From the NCBI RefSeq assembly GCF_001667585.1, contig NZ_LZJZ01000122.1:1-64000 (forward strand): 64,000 nucleotides of DNA, given 5' to 3'. The number at the start of each line of letters is the position of its first letter. Position 1 is the first letter of the stretch. Positions 34,211 through 43,875 of the stretch are shown in pieces. A program made the translations under genes and the position numbers. Origin of the DNA: Mycobacterium sp. E2733 (GTDB lineage: Bacteria; Actinomycetota; Actinomycetes; Mycobacteriales; Mycobacteriaceae). Under the pieces are notes generated by a model. That model had not been told where the DNA came from. It did no database searches and was given only the letters and a program-made list of their open reading frames with translations.

Positions 34211-34846
34211 ATGACATATGCCGCGCCCACGCAGAGCGGCCGGGATGAAGAGGAGCGGCGCCAAGTGACCTCAGCTGAACCGGAGCCCTTCCGCGAGGCG
34301 GTAGCGGAGATGAACGGTGTCACCGTCCGAGCGGAAATCGAGCTGGGCCCAATCCGACCGCCGCAACGCCTGGCGCCCTACAGCTACGCGCTGGGGGCCG
34401 AAGTCAAGCATCCCGACCGCGAAATCGTGCCCGAGCGATCCGACGGCGACGCCTTCGGCCGCCTGATCCTGCTGTACGACCCGGAAGGCGCCGACGCGTG
34501 GGACGGCACCATCCGCCTGGTCGCCTACATCCAGGCCGACCTTGATCCCAGCGAGGCCGTCGACCCCCTGCTGCCGGAGGTGGCGTGGAGTTGGCTGGTC
34601 GACGCGCTGGAATCCCGGATGGAGCAGGTCACCGCCCTCGGCGGCACGGTCACCGCCACCACGTCGGTGCGCTACGGCGACATCTCCGGGCCGCCGCGCG
34701 CCCACCAGTTGGAGCTGCGGGCGTCGTGGACGGCGACCACGCCGCAAGTCGGCGTCCATGTCGAGGCCTTCTGCGAGGTGCTGGAACACGCGGCGGGTCT
34801 ACCGCCGACGGGCGTCACCGATCTGAGCTCGAGGTCACGCGCCTGA
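34211..34846 (+). CDS. DUF3000 family protein, Rv2680-like
   Basis: This 211-residue cytoplasmic protein belongs to the actinobacterial family DUF3000, with the landmarks APYSYALGAEV, GRLILLYDPEG and LVDALESRM. ATG 34211 has GAGGAG ahead of it; a GTG at 34265 has an almost identical leader and would remove 18 residues. The length from the ATG fits that known for Rv2680. It is followed at once by the ribonuclease D-like gene, suggesting linked RNA-related roles, but no activity is known. Confidence 0.85.
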   Translation: MTYAAPTQSGRDEEERRQVTSAEPEPFREAVAEMNGVTVRAEIELGPIRPPQRLAPYSYALGAEVKHPDREIVPERSDGDAFGRLILLYDPEGADAWDGTIRLVAYIQADLDPSEAVDPLLPEVAWSWLVDALESRMEQVTALGGTVTATTSVRYGDISGPPRAHQLELRASWTATTPQVGVHVEAFCEVLEHAAGLPPTGVTDLSSRSRA

Positions 34847-34847
34847 C

Positions 34848-36137
34848 ATGTGCGAACCGGCGGCCCATGAGGCCGGCAGCGCCGCGCCCGAGGACACCGA
34901 ACCCGCGCCCACGCCCCTGCTGCACCCGACCGAAGGGATTCCGGACCTCTCGGTGACGGTCCGCCAAATCGCGGAGGCGGCGGAGCTCCTGGGTCGCGGT
35001 CGCGGGCCGTTCGCGGTGGACGCCGAGCGGGCGTCGGGTTTCCGGTACTCCAACCGGGCCTACCTGATCCAGATCCGGCGGGCCGGCGCAGGCACCGTGC
35101 TCATCGACCCCGTCAGCCACGGCGCCGACCCGCTGGAGGCGCTGCGACCCGTCGCCGAGGTGCTCGACCAAGACGAATGGATCCTGCATTCGGCCGACCA
35201 GGACCTGCCCTGCCTCGCGGAGGTCGGCTTGCGGCCACCCGCGCTGTACGACACCGAGCTCGCCGGGCGGCTGGCCGGGTTCGAGCGGGTGAACCTGGCG
35301 ACCATGGTCGAGCGGCTGCTCGGTTCCGGGTTGGCCAAGGGGCACGGGGCGGCCGATTGGTCCAAACGCCCGCTGCCCGATGAATGGCTCAATTACGCGG
35401 CGCTGGACGTGGAACTGCTCATCGAGCTGCGGGCCGCGATGGCCGACGTCCTGGCCGAGCAGGGCAAAACCGGTTGGGCCGCAGAGGAATTCGATTATCT
35501 TCGGGTGGCGGGTTCCAGGGAGCCCAGCGCGGCGACGCGGCGGGACCGGTGGCGGCGGACGTCGGGAATCCATCGGGTGCGCGACCAACGCGGCCTGGCC
35601 GCAGTCCGCGAGCTGTGGTTGACGCGCGACCGCATCGCCGAGCGCCGCGACATCGCGCCGCGACGCATCCTGCCCGACTCGGCCATCATCGAGGCCGCCA
35701 TCGCCGACCCGAAGACGATCGAGGACCTCACTGCCTTGCCGGTGTTCGGTGGGCGCAATCAGCGTCGCAGTGCCGCCACGTGGCTGGGGGCGCTGGAGGC
35801 GGCCCGGCAGACCAAGAATCCGCCCGTGGATGCCGAACCGCCGAACGGGCCGCCACCGGCGGCGCGGTGGAGCAGGCGCAAACCGGAGGCGGCCGCGCGG
35901 TTGGAGGCGGCGCGTGCGGCGCTGTCCGAGGTGTCGGAGCGGGTCCACGTCCCCACCGAGAACCTGGTTTCACCCGACCTGGTCCGACGGTTGTGCTGGG
36001 ACTGGGAACCCGCCCCCGACCCGTTCGAAGCCGTCGAGACGTTTCTGCGGGCCGGCCAGGCCCGGTCGTGGCAGCGCGAATTGGTCGATCCCGTTCTGGC
36101 CCGGGCGCTGCAACCGCCCGAAGATGACCGCGACTAG
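34848..36137 (+). CDS. Ribonuclease D-like 3'-5' exonuclease with HRDC domain
   Basis: This 429-residue protein resembles RNase D, which trims 3' ends of stable RNA. The DEDDy exonuclease residues appear in FAVDAERASG (Exo I), HSADQDLPCL (Exo II) and YAALDVELL (Exo III), within residues 50-200. An HRDC domain follows (about residues 235-320), and the C-terminus has a second HRDC-like segment. It starts one base after the stop of the DUF3000 gene. It matches Rv2681. The 3' end faces dxs. Confidence 0.9.
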   Translation: MCEPAAHEAGSAAPEDTEPAPTPLLHPTEGIPDLSVTVRQIAEAAELLGRGRGPFAVDAERASGFRYSNRAYLIQIRRAGAGTVLIDPVSHGADPLEALRPVAEVLDQDEWILHSADQDLPCLAEVGLRPPALYDTELAGRLAGFERVNLATMVERLLGSGLAKGHGAADWSKRPLPDEWLNYAALDVELLIELRAAMADVLAEQGKTGWAAEEFDYLRVAGSREPSAATRRDRWRRTSGIHRVRDQRGLAAVRELWLTRDRIAERRDIAPRRILPDSAIIEAAIADPKTIEDLTALPVFGGRNQRRSAATWLGALEAARQTKNPPVDAEPPNGPPPAARWSRRKPEAAARLEAARAALSEVSERVHVPTENLVSPDLVRRLCWDWEPAPDPFEAVETFLRAGQARSWQRELVDPVLARALQPPEDDRD

Positions 36138-36144
36138 CCCCGAT

Positions 36145-36252
36145 GGTGGCGACCCGCTTCGCCCGGCTCCGCCGCGCTCGCGATCGCCACTTAGTCGAGG
36201 TGGCGACCCGCTTCGCCCGGCTCCGCCGCGCTCGCGATCGCCACTTAGTCGA
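36145..36252. repeat. 54-bp hairpin element in tandem at the rnd/dxs convergence
   Basis: Two identical 54-bp direct repeats (36145-36198 and 36199-36252) lie between convergent gene ends. Each contains a stem with GTGGCGA and TCGCCAC arms. The second copy includes the dxs TAA stop, so the first is a duplicate of the dxs 3' end. A diverged copy lies at 44559-44613 with stem arms GCGGTGA and TCACCGC, meaning that two base pairs have changed on both sides. The element is probably a bidirectional terminator. Confidence 0.8.
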
Positions 36253-38158
36253 GGTGCTCGCGGATCTCCGCTTCGGTGACGGCATTACCCAGCGCGGCGA
36301 CCCAGCCCGTGATGCGGCGGGCCACGTCCTGATCCGTCAGCCCCAGGTCGGCCAGCAACTCTCCCCGCGAGGCGTGCTCGTAGAAGCGCTGCGGCAGGCC
36401 GACGTCGCGGCATGGCACGTCGAACTCCGTGCGCCGCAAGGCCGCGGACACCGCCGACCCGACGCCGCCGTTGACCCCGTTGTCCTCGCACGTGACGACC
36501 AGCTTGTGCTGCGCGGCGAGCTCGATGACTCCCTCGGACACCGGGAGCACCCAACGCGGGTCGATCACCGTCACGCCGATCCCCTGGTTGTGTAGCCGCT
36601 TGGCGACCTCAAGCGCCATCGGGACGAACGCCCCGACGCCCACCAGCAGCACGTCGTGGTTCAGTCCGGCGGCCGGCACCGCGAGCACATCAACACCCGA
36701 GCGTCGCTCGAGCGCCGGAATATCCTCGCCCACATCGCCTTTGGGGAACCGAAGCGCCGTCGGCCCGTCGTTGACGTCAAGCGCCTCGCCGAGCTCCTCG
36801 CGCAACCGGGTGGCGTCCCGGGGCGCGGCCACCCGCATGCCGGGCACGATGCCCAGCATCGACATGTCCCACATTCCGTTGTGGCTGGCGCCGTCCGAAC
36901 CGGTGATCCCGGCCCGGTCGAGCACCATGGTGACGGGCAGCTTGTGCAACGCCACGTCCATCATGATCTGGTCGAAGGCCCGGTTGAGGAACGTCGAGTA
37001 GATGGCCACCACCGGGTGCATGCCGCCCATCGCCAGGCCGGCCGCCGACGTCAGCGCGTGCTGCTCGGCGATGCCGACGTCGAACAGGCGATCCGGAAAC
37101 TGTTGGCCGAAGGCGCTCAGCCCGGTCGGGCCGGGCATCGCCGCGGTGATGGCCACGATGTCGCGGCGCTTCCTGGCGTAGCCGATCAGCGCGTCGGAGA
37201 AGGTGGCGGTCCAACCCGGGCCCGCGACCTTGGTGGCCTGCCCGGTGACCGGGTCGATGACGCCGCACGAATGCATCTGCTCGGCCTCGTCGTCCTCCGC
37301 CGGACCGAAACCCATGCCCTTGCGGGTGACGACGTGCACGATCACCGGCCGGCCGAAGCCCCGCGCGTGGCGCAGCGCCATCTCGACCGCACGTTCGTCG
37401 TGGCCGTCGACCGGTCCCACGTACTTCAGCCCGAGGTCGGTGAACAGCAGCTGCGGGGACAAGGAGTCCTTGATTCCGGCCTTCACACTGTGCATGAACC
37501 GGTAGGCGAGCTCCCCGAAAAACGGCAGCGAGCGCACCGCGTCGCGGCCCTTCTCCAGAACCTGCTCGTACGCCGGCTGCAGCCGCAGGGTGGCCAGATG
37601 GTCGGCGACCCCGCCGATCGTCGGCGCGTAGCTGCGGCCGTTGTCGTTCACCACGATGATCACCGGACGGCGCGACGCGGCGATGTTGTTCAGCGCCTCC
37701 CAGCACATGCCGCCAGTGAGCGCGCCGTCGCCGACCACGGCGACCACGTGCCGGTTGCGGTGGCCGGTCAGCTCGAACGCCTTGGCCAGGCCGTCGGCGT
37801 ACGACAGCGCCGCGCTGGCATGGCTGGACTCGACCCAGTCGTGTTCGCTCTCCGTGCGCGACGGATAGCCGGACAGCCCGCCCTTCTTGCGCAGGCTCTC
37901 GAAGTCCTGGGCGCGCCCGGTGAGCATCTTGTGGACGTAGGCCTGGTGGCCGGTGTCGAAGACGATCGGGTCATGCGGCGAGTCGAACACCCGATGCAGC
38001 GCCAGCGTCAGTTCGACAACGCCGAGATTGGGCCCGAGGTGTCCCCCGGTCGCAGCGACCTTGTGGATCAGGAACTCGCGAATCTCGGCGGCCAGTTCGC
38101 GCAGCTGCTGTTGGGACAGGTGTTGCAGATCAGCGGGCCCGCGGATCTGTTCCAGCAT
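36245..38158 (-). CDS. dxs: 1-deoxy-D-xylulose-5-phosphate synthase
   Basis: This 637-residue thiamine diphosphate enzyme joins pyruvate and glyceraldehyde-3-phosphate in the first step of the MEP isoprenoid pathway, feeding decaprenyl phosphate and menaquinone synthesis. Signatures are HLGPNLGVVELTLAL, the TPP-binding GDGALTGGM...NN, DRAGITGSDG, and the transketolase C-terminal domain. ATG 38158 is the start. It matches dxs1 (Rv2682c). The last codons and stop are part of a duplicated hairpin element. Confidence 0.97.
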   Translation of the reverse strand: MLEQIRGPADLQHLSQQQLRELAAEIREFLIHKVAATGGHLGPNLGVVELTLALHRVFDSPHDPIVFDTGHQAYVHKMLTGRAQDFESLRKKGGLSGYPSRTESEHDWVESSHASAALSYADGLAKAFELTGHRNRHVVAVVGDGALTGGMCWEALNNIAASRRPVIIVVNDNGRSYAPTIGGVADHLATLRLQPAYEQVLEKGRDAVRSLPFFGELAYRFMHSVKAGIKDSLSPQLLFTDLGLKYVGPVDGHDERAVEMALRHARGFGRPVIVHVVTRKGMGFGPAEDDEAEQMHSCGVIDPVTGQATKVAGPGWTATFSDALIGYARKRRDIVAITAAMPGPTGLSAFGQQFPDRLFDVGIAEQHALTSAAGLAMGGMHPVVAIYSTFLNRAFDQIMMDVALHKLPVTMVLDRAGITGSDGASHNGMWDMSMLGIVPGMRVAAPRDATRLREELGEALDVNDGPTALRFPKGDVGEDIPALERRSGVDVLAVPAAGLNHDVLLVGVGAFVPMALEVAKRLHNQGIGVTVIDPRWVLPVSEGVIELAAQHKLVVTCEDNGVNGGVGSAVSAALRRTEFDVPCRDVGLPQRFYEHASRGELLADLGLTDQDVARRITGWVAALGNAVTEAEIREHLD

Positions 38159-38212
38159 CCCGATAGTCTACGCAGCGCCGGAAGGAACAGCAGGGAGCCG
38201 GAGCCAGCCGGA

Positions 38213-39673
38213 CTACGAGGGCCCGAAAAGCTCGGCCAGGGTGTCGTGCAGCTCGGGATCCGCCAGCACGACGACCTCGTCACCGGCTTCAAGTTCGGTG
38301 TCGCCCCGCACGGGCACCAGGCCTGTGGTGCGAACCACGATGCTCACCCAGATGTCACCAACCCGGTCACTGAGCCCCTCCACCGTGCACCCCTCGGCGG
38401 CAGAGCCCGGGGCAACGCTGAAGCGATGCACCCCCTCCGGTTCGTCCGCGAGCCGCACGCCGATCTCCCACGGCCGGGTCTCCACGGTGCGCATGGGCAG
38501 TTCCAACAGTTTTGCGACGCCGGGCACCGAGCTGCCTTGCACCAGAACCGAGAAGATCACGACGACGACCACGATGCCGTAGAGCCGCTCGGCGTTGGGA
38601 ACGTGCGCGGCGCGCAGCAACTCACCGAGCAGAATCGGCACCGCCCCTTTGAGGCCGGCGAACAGGATGAAGACGCGTTCGTTTCGCTCAAGTCGCACGC
38701 CCGCCAGGCATGCGCTCACGGCCAGCGGGCGAATCAGCGCCGTTAGCGCGATTCCGAGGACGACCCCGGGAATCCACACGTCCGGGTGAGTAAGGACGCC
38801 GAGGTCGACGGTCAAACCCAGCACGACGAACGCGACGATCTCGGCCAGACCGGCCAGGGCGGCGTGGAATCGCTTGATCTCCGGCTTGTAGGGCGCGCGC
38901 GCGTCGCCGATCACGATGCCGGCGACGAATACCGCCAGAAATCCCGATCCGTGTGCAAGCGTGGCGATGCCGTACAGCATCAGGATCGATGCCAGGGTTC
39001 GTAGCGGGTAGAGGCCTTCGCTCGGCAGCGCCACGCGGCGCATGAAGACGAGCAAGGCGCGGCCGCCGATCACCCCGACGGCCAGGCCGATGGCCATCTG
39101 CAGAGCGAATTGAGTTCCGACGCTGGCGAATCCGGCTGCGCTGAGGCCGCCGGCGGCGATCAGGCTGGACATCAACGAGATGCCCACCGGATCGTTGGCG
39201 CCGGACTCACCCTCCAAGATGGTGCTGCTGCGGCCTCTGATCTCGCGTTTGCCCAGGACAGAGAACACGACGGCCGGATCGGTGGGAGCTATGGCGGTTG
39301 CGACGAGCACCGCAGGGAACCAGCTGACTCCGCATGCGTAGTGCAGCACCAAGGCGGCGCCGGCGGCGGTGAGGGCCGTGCCCACGACGCCGACCGACAG
39401 GATGGGGGCCGCCGCCGCGCGGAAACGAGAAGGCCCGATATGCATTCCGCCGTCGAAGAGCACCAGCACCAGCGCGACGGTGATTACCTGTTGCACGATC
39501 CGCTCGGACGGTGGTTGCACGGCGGGCATGGCGTGCACCACCGCTGCCGTTCCGACGAGCACGAGCAGTGGCACGGGGACCTTGACCCGCTCTGTCAGAC
39601 GGTTCGCCAAGACAGCGACCAGACCGACCGCACTGCAGAACAAGATGATGAGCGCGAACCGAAGACCATCGTT
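38213..39673 (-). CDS. CPA1 family K+/Na+:H+ antiporter with C-terminal RCK_C domain
   Basis: This 486-residue membrane antiporter has about twelve helices (residues 1-370) and a soluble tail. The ion-site region reads IAPTDPAVVFSVLGK and EGESGANDPVG, as in NhaP/CvrA-type CPA1 exchangers. The C-terminal 130 residues include an RCK_C-like domain (GDTELEAGDEVVVLADPE), which often senses nucleotides. GTG 39673 is chosen as it starts just before the first helix; the frame remains open to a GTG at 39772. I do not recall an equivalent here in M. tuberculosis. Confidence 0.85.
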   Translation of the reverse strand, partial: NDGLRFALIILFCSAVGLVAVLANRLTERVKVPVPLLVLVGTAAVVHAMPAVQPPSERIVQQVITVALVLVLFDGGMHIGPSRFRAAAAPILSVGVVGTALTAAGAALVLHYACGVSWFPAVLVATAIAPTDPAVVFSVLGKREIRGRSSTILEGESGANDPVGISLMSSLIAAGGLSAAGFASVGTQFALQMAIGLAVGVIGGRALLVFMRRVALPSEGLYPLRTLASILMLYGIATLAHGSGFLAVFVAGIVIGDARAPYKPEIKRFHAALAGLAEIVAFVVLGLTVDLGVLTHPDVWIPGVVLGIALTALIRPLAVSACLAGVRLERNERVFILFAGLKGAVPILLGELLRAAHVPNAERLYGIVVVVVIFSVLVQGSSVPGVAKLLELPMRTVETRPWEIGVRLADEPEGVHRFSVAPGSAAEGCTVEGLSDRVGDIWVSIVVRTTGLVPVRGDTELEAGDEVVVLADPELHDTLAELFGPS

Positions 39674-39858
39674 CACGATCGCGGCCCCCGGAGACGCGAC
39701 AGCGCTTTGTCGGTAGGCACTCGTGCCTTTCGGTTGGTCGACACGGACATCGCCGACCAGACTTCCCGGCACACCGCGATGGAGTCTAGCCGCTTTCGGC
39801 GCACCCCACCCGCAGAGGCATTGCGATCACTCGTGTCTCGTTGGCTCCAGCGGCGCCC

Positions 39859-41076
39859 TCAGGCGCGGGTCAGCAGCGCGACGCATTCGATGTGGTGGGT
39901 GAGCGGGAACGCGTCGAACACCTTGATCTCCTCGACGGTATAGCCGCGGCCGAGGTAGAGCCCGATATCACGGGCGAAAGATGCCGCCTCGCAACCGATA
40001 TGCACTATCCGCGGGACACCGGCGGCAGCCAGCAGATCGATGACTTCGCGCCCGGCACCCGCCCGCGGCGGATCCAGCACCGCCACATCGGCGCCGGATC
40101 GTTGCGCGTTGAGCACCCGCCGCACCGAGTCGCTCACGACCTGTACCTGCGGCAGGTCGCCCAGTGCGGCCCGGGCGGCGCGCGCGGCCGCGCGCGAGGT
40201 GTCGACGCTCAGCACCCGACCGGACTCCCCGACCGCGGCTCCGAGCGCCGCGGCGAAAACACCCGCGCCGCCGTAGAGATCCCAGGCGGTCATGCCGGCA
40301 CCGGGCTGCGCCCAGTCTGCAACCAGGCGGCTGTAGACCGCGGCCGCGCCGCGGTGCGCCTGCCAGAACGCCGTCACCGGGATCTGCCAGCTGCGGCCGT
40401 CGACCCGCTGCACCGCCTCGTAGCCGCCCTCGACCACCTTGGTGGCGGTCTTCTTGCCCTGCCGCAACGTGCGCACCACGTGGCGCTCCCCGTCGTCGTC
40501 CACCACGACGTGCAGCTGGGCCGTCGGCGGCCACTCGGATTCGGCGATGCCGTCGAGCATGCCGGCCGGCAACTGCGCGCAGCGCAGGTCGGTCACCAGC
40601 TCGTCGCTGTGATACCGGTGAAAGCCGGCGCGGCGGTCGGCGCCCACATCGAGCCGGACCCGGGTGCGCCACCCCGTCGGCCCTGCGTCCGACAGCGGTT
40701 CCGCCTCGCCATGCCAGCGGTGCCCGCCCAGCCGCTCCAGCTGATTGGCCACGACCTGCGCCTTGAGCGCGCGAGCCGCCTCGGGAGTGGCGAACGCCAG
40801 GTCGCAACACCCGGCACCGTCCACTCCGGCGATCGGGCACAGCGACTCGATGCGGTCGACCGCCGGCTCCAGTACTTCGACAACTTCTGCGTGCCAATAA
40901 GATCCACGGTCGGCGGTGATCCGAACCCGCACCCGCTCACCCGGCAACGCGTAGCGGACGAACACCACCCGTCCTTCGTGGTGCGCCACGCAGCTGCCGC
41001 CGTTGGCCGGGGCACCGGTGACCAACGTCAGCTCGTCGCACGTTGGCAACACCGTGCGTGGTGATTCGCGGGTCAA
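39859..41076 (-). CDS. TRAM domain RNA (uracil-5-)-methyltransferase, Rv2689c-like
   Basis: This 405-residue enzyme should methylate a uridine in rRNA or tRNA. The N-terminal TRAM domain spans about residues 12-70 (ELTLVTGAPANGG). The SAM-binding region includes WDLYGGAGVFA, the DPPRAGAG motif forms the catalytic loop, and the likely nucleophile Cys is in HIGCEAASFARD. A CCDL segment with Cys residues at about 80-92 may hold an iron-sulfur cluster as in RlmD. TTG 41076 overlaps the stop of the upstream permease. Confidence 0.88.
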   Translation of the reverse strand: MTRESPRTVLPTCDELTLVTGAPANGGSCVAHHEGRVVFVRYALPGERVRVRITADRGSYWHAEVVEVLEPAVDRIESLCPIAGVDGAGCCDLAFATPEAARALKAQVVANQLERLGGHRWHGEAEPLSDAGPTGWRTRVRLDVGADRRAGFHRYHSDELVTDLRCAQLPAGMLDGIAESEWPPTAQLHVVVDDDGERHVVRTLRQGKKTATKVVEGGYEAVQRVDGRSWQIPVTAFWQAHRGAAAVYSRLVADWAQPGAGMTAWDLYGGAGVFAAALGAAVGESGRVLSVDTSRAAARAARAALGDLPQVQVVSDSVRRVLNAQRSGADVAVLDPPRAGAGREVIDLLAAAGVPRIVHIGCEAASFARDIGLYLGRGYTVEEIKVFDAFPLTHHIECVALLTRA

Positions 41077-43088
41077 TCGAAGATGCCCCGGCGAGTGTCA
41101 CCCGGGGCGGCGTGGTGCTGCAGCGTCTGCAGCCGCTCCGACGAATTCAATTGCCATGGAACAGAAGTCACCATCACGTTGGGCATGAACAACAGCCGGC
41201 CCTTGAGCCGCAGCGCGCTTTGATTGTGCAACACCTGCTCCCACCAATGACCCACCACGTACTCGGGAATGAACACGGTGACCACGGTGCGGGGCGACTC
41301 TTTGCTGACCCGCTTGACGTAATCAAGTATGGGCCGGGTGATTTCGCGGTAGGGCGAGGCGATGACCTTCAGCGGCACACTGATGTCACTCTCTTCCCAC
41401 TGGTGCACCAACTCGCGGGTCTCGCCGTCGTCGACACTGACGGTGAGCGCCTCGAGCGCATCGGGACGTGTCGCCCGGGCATAGGCCAGGGCGCGCAGTG
41501 TCGGCAGATGCAGCTTGGACACCAGCACCAGCGCGTGATTGCGGCTGGGCAGCACCACGTCGTGCTGCGCGGCGGCCTGCTCCTCCAGCTCCCGGGTGAC
41601 GGTCCCGTAGTGCCGGTGGATCATCTTCATCATCCCGAAGAGCAAACCCATGGCGAAAAGCGCGATCCACGCGCCGGCGACGAACTTGGTCACCAGGACG
41701 ACCAACAAAACCGCGCCAGTGGAAAGCAATCCGACCGTGTTGACGATCCGGGAGCGCATCATCTTGCGCCGCGCCGACGGATCGGTCTCGGTGCGCAGCA
41801 ACCGGGTCCAGTGCCGCACCATGCCGATCTGGCTCAGCGTGAAGGAAATGAACACGCCGACGATGTACAGCTGGATCAGCGCGGTGACCTCGGCACGGAA
41901 CGCGATGATCGCGAGCAGCGCGGCGCCGGACAGGAACAGGATGCCGTTGGAGAACGCCAATCGGTCCCCGCGGGTGTGCAGCTGGCGCGGCAGATAACTG
42001 TGCTGCGCCAGGACCGAACCGAGCACCGGGAACCCGTTGAACGCGGTGTTGGCCGCCAGCACCAGGATCAGGGCGGTCACCGTGGCGATCAGCAGGAAGC
42101 CGAGGTGAAAGCTGCCGAACACCGTTTCCGCCAGCTGGGTGACCAGGGTCTTCTGGTAGTAGCCCGGCGGGGCGCCGGCCAGCTGCCGGGCGGGATCCTC
42201 GACCAGCTGGACCCGGATCTGCTGGGCCAGCACGATGATGCCCATCAGCAGGGCCACCGCGATCCCACCCAGCATCAGCAACGTCGTCGCCGCGTTGCGC
42301 GACTTGGGCTTCTCAAACGCCGGAACGCCGTTGCTGATCGCCTCCACACCGGTCAACGCCGCGCAGCCCGAGGAGAACGACCGCGCCACCAGGAACGCCA
42401 GCGCGAAGCCGACGACTTGGCCGTGCTCGGCGTGCATCTGGAAGCCGGCGGACTCCGCACGCAGCGGGTTACCCAGCACGAAGATCCGGAACAGGCCCCA
42501 GCCGATCATGATGAAGACGCCGAAGATGAAGGCATAGGTCGGAATGGCGAACGCCACCCCGGACTCACGGATGCCGCGCAGGTTCAACGCCATCACCAGC
42601 AGGATGGCCGCCACGCAGAACCACACCTTGTGCTGGGCCACGATCGGGATGGCGGAGCCGATGTTCGCCATTGCCGACGCCGTCGAAACGGCAACCGTCA
42701 GAACGTAATCCACCATCAGCGCGCTGGCCACCACCAGTCCGGCGGTGTCACCGAGGTTGGTGGTGACCACCTCGAAGTCGCCCCCGCCCGACGGGTAGGC
42801 GTGCACGTTCTGCCGGTAGCTGGCCACCACGACCAGCATCACCGCGGCGACGGCGAGACCGATCCAGGGCGTCAACGCGTAGGCGGACAGGCCGGCCACC
42901 GAGAGCATCAGGAAGACCTCCTCGGGTGCGTACGCCACCGAGGACAACGCGTCGGAGGCGAACACCGGCAAGGCGATCCGCTTGGGCAGCAGGGTGTGAC
43001 TCAGCCGGTCGCTGCGAAACGGCCGGCCAATTAGCAACCGACGCGCTGCGGTTGAAAGTTTGGACACGAGAGCCAAGAGTAAGCCCAC
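41073..43088 (-). CDS. APC-type permease resembling KimA K+ importers, Rv2690c-like
   Basis: This 671-residue membrane protein has twelve helices in the first 470 residues and a large cytoplasmic C-terminal domain. Its N-terminal signatures, LIGRPFRS, FASDALSSVAYAPEE, SYRQNVHAYPSGGGDFEV and VDYVLTVAVSTASA, agree closely with what I recall of the Bacillus KimA (YdaO) K+:H+ symporter. It is usually annotated only as an amino acid permease. It is divergent from ceoB/ceoC, whose products are Trk-type K+ regulatory subunits, which supports K+ as substrate. The C-terminal domain resembles a USP-like fold. Function is inference. Confidence 0.85.
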   Translation of the reverse strand: MGLLLALVSKLSTAARRLLIGRPFRSDRLSHTLLPKRIALPVFASDALSSVAYAPEEVFLMLSVAGLSAYALTPWIGLAVAAVMLVVVASYRQNVHAYPSGGGDFEVVTTNLGDTAGLVVASALMVDYVLTVAVSTASAMANIGSAIPIVAQHKVWFCVAAILLVMALNLRGIRESGVAFAIPTYAFIFGVFIMIGWGLFRIFVLGNPLRAESAGFQMHAEHGQVVGFALAFLVARSFSSGCAALTGVEAISNGVPAFEKPKSRNAATTLLMLGGIAVALLMGIIVLAQQIRVQLVEDPARQLAGAPPGYYQKTLVTQLAETVFGSFHLGFLLIATVTALILVLAANTAFNGFPVLGSVLAQHSYLPRQLHTRGDRLAFSNGILFLSGAALLAIIAFRAEVTALIQLYIVGVFISFTLSQIGMVRHWTRLLRTETDPSARRKMMRSRIVNTVGLLSTGAVLLVVLVTKFVAGAWIALFAMGLLFGMMKMIHRHYGTVTRELEEQAAAQHDVVLPSRNHALVLVSKLHLPTLRALAYARATRPDALEALTVSVDDGETRELVHQWEESDISVPLKVIASPYREITRPILDYVKRVSKESPRTVVTVFIPEYVVGHWWEQVLHNQSALRLKGRLLFMPNVMVTSVPWQLNSSERLQTLQHHAAPGDTRRGIFD

Positions 43089-43195
43089 GAGGGTTTGGCG
43101 GTAGCTTCGTAGGCAAGAATGTTTGCCGACCCGAAATCGGCTGGCCGACGTGGGTTGCCGATTAGGGCGCAGGACGCAGCCGAGAGGACCGGAAA

Positions 43196-43864
43196 GTGCG
43201 AGTAGTGGTGATGGGCTGCGGCCGGGTCGGTTCCTCGGTGGCCGACGGGCTATCGCGGATCGGCCACGACGTCGCGGTCATCGACCGCGACAGCACCGCC
43301 TTCAACAGGCTCAGCCCCGAGTACGCCGGGGAGCGGGTGTTGGGGCAGGGGTTCGATCGGGACGTACTGCTGAGGGCGGGCATCGAGGAGGCGGACGCGT
43401 TCGCCGCCGTGTCGTCCGGGGACAACTCGAACATCATCTCGGCGCGGCTGGCCCGGGAGACGTTCGGCGTCAAGCGCGTCGTCGCCCGGATCTACGACGC
43501 CAAACGCGCCGAGGTCTACGAACGCCTCGGCATCCCCACCATCGCCACCGTGCCCTGGACCACCGATCGCCTGCTCAACGCGCTGCTTCGGGACACCGAG
43601 ACCGCCAAGTGGCGCGACCCGACCGGCACGGTGGTCGTCGCCGAGGTCGTCCTGCACGAGGAGTGGATCGGGCAGCGGGTCACCGATCTCGAGCAGGCCA
43701 CCGGCGCCCGCGTCGCGTTCCTGATCCGGTTCGGTACCGGCGTCTTGCCGGAACCCAAGATGGTCATCCAGGCCGGCGATCAGGTCTACGTCGCCGCGAT
43801 CTCCGGCCGCGCTGCCGAGGCCATCGCCATCGCGGCCATGCCCCCCAGCGAAGACCTCGGTTAG
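43196..43864 (+). CDS. ceoB: TrkA-type RCK protein CeoB
   Basis: This 222-residue cytoplasmic protein controls K+ uptake. It has an RCK_N Rossmann domain (VMGCGRVGSSVADGL and VIDRD acid for NAD(H)) and an RCK_C domain (residues about 140-222, with QAGDQVYVAAI). It starts at GTG 43196 behind GAGAGGACC. It is followed 11 bases later by ceoC, and the two probably form a hetero-oligomeric ring on a K+ transporter. No TrkH/TrkG channel gene is adjacent; the divergent KimA-like permease is a candidate partner. Confidence 0.93.
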   Translation: MRVVVMGCGRVGSSVADGLSRIGHDVAVIDRDSTAFNRLSPEYAGERVLGQGFDRDVLLRAGIEEADAFAAVSSGDNSNIISARLARETFGVKRVVARIYDAKRAEVYERLGIPTIATVPWTTDRLLNALLRDTETAKWRDPTGTVVVAEVVLHEEWIGQRVTDLEQATGARVAFLIRFGTGVLPEPKMVIQAGDQVYVAAISGRAAEAIAIAAMPPSEDLG

Positions 43865-43875
43865 GAGGGGCGAAC

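Noticed and set aside
36656..38746. 696-residue plus-strand frame opposite dxs
   Set aside because: Shadow of dxs; no family motif and biased composition.
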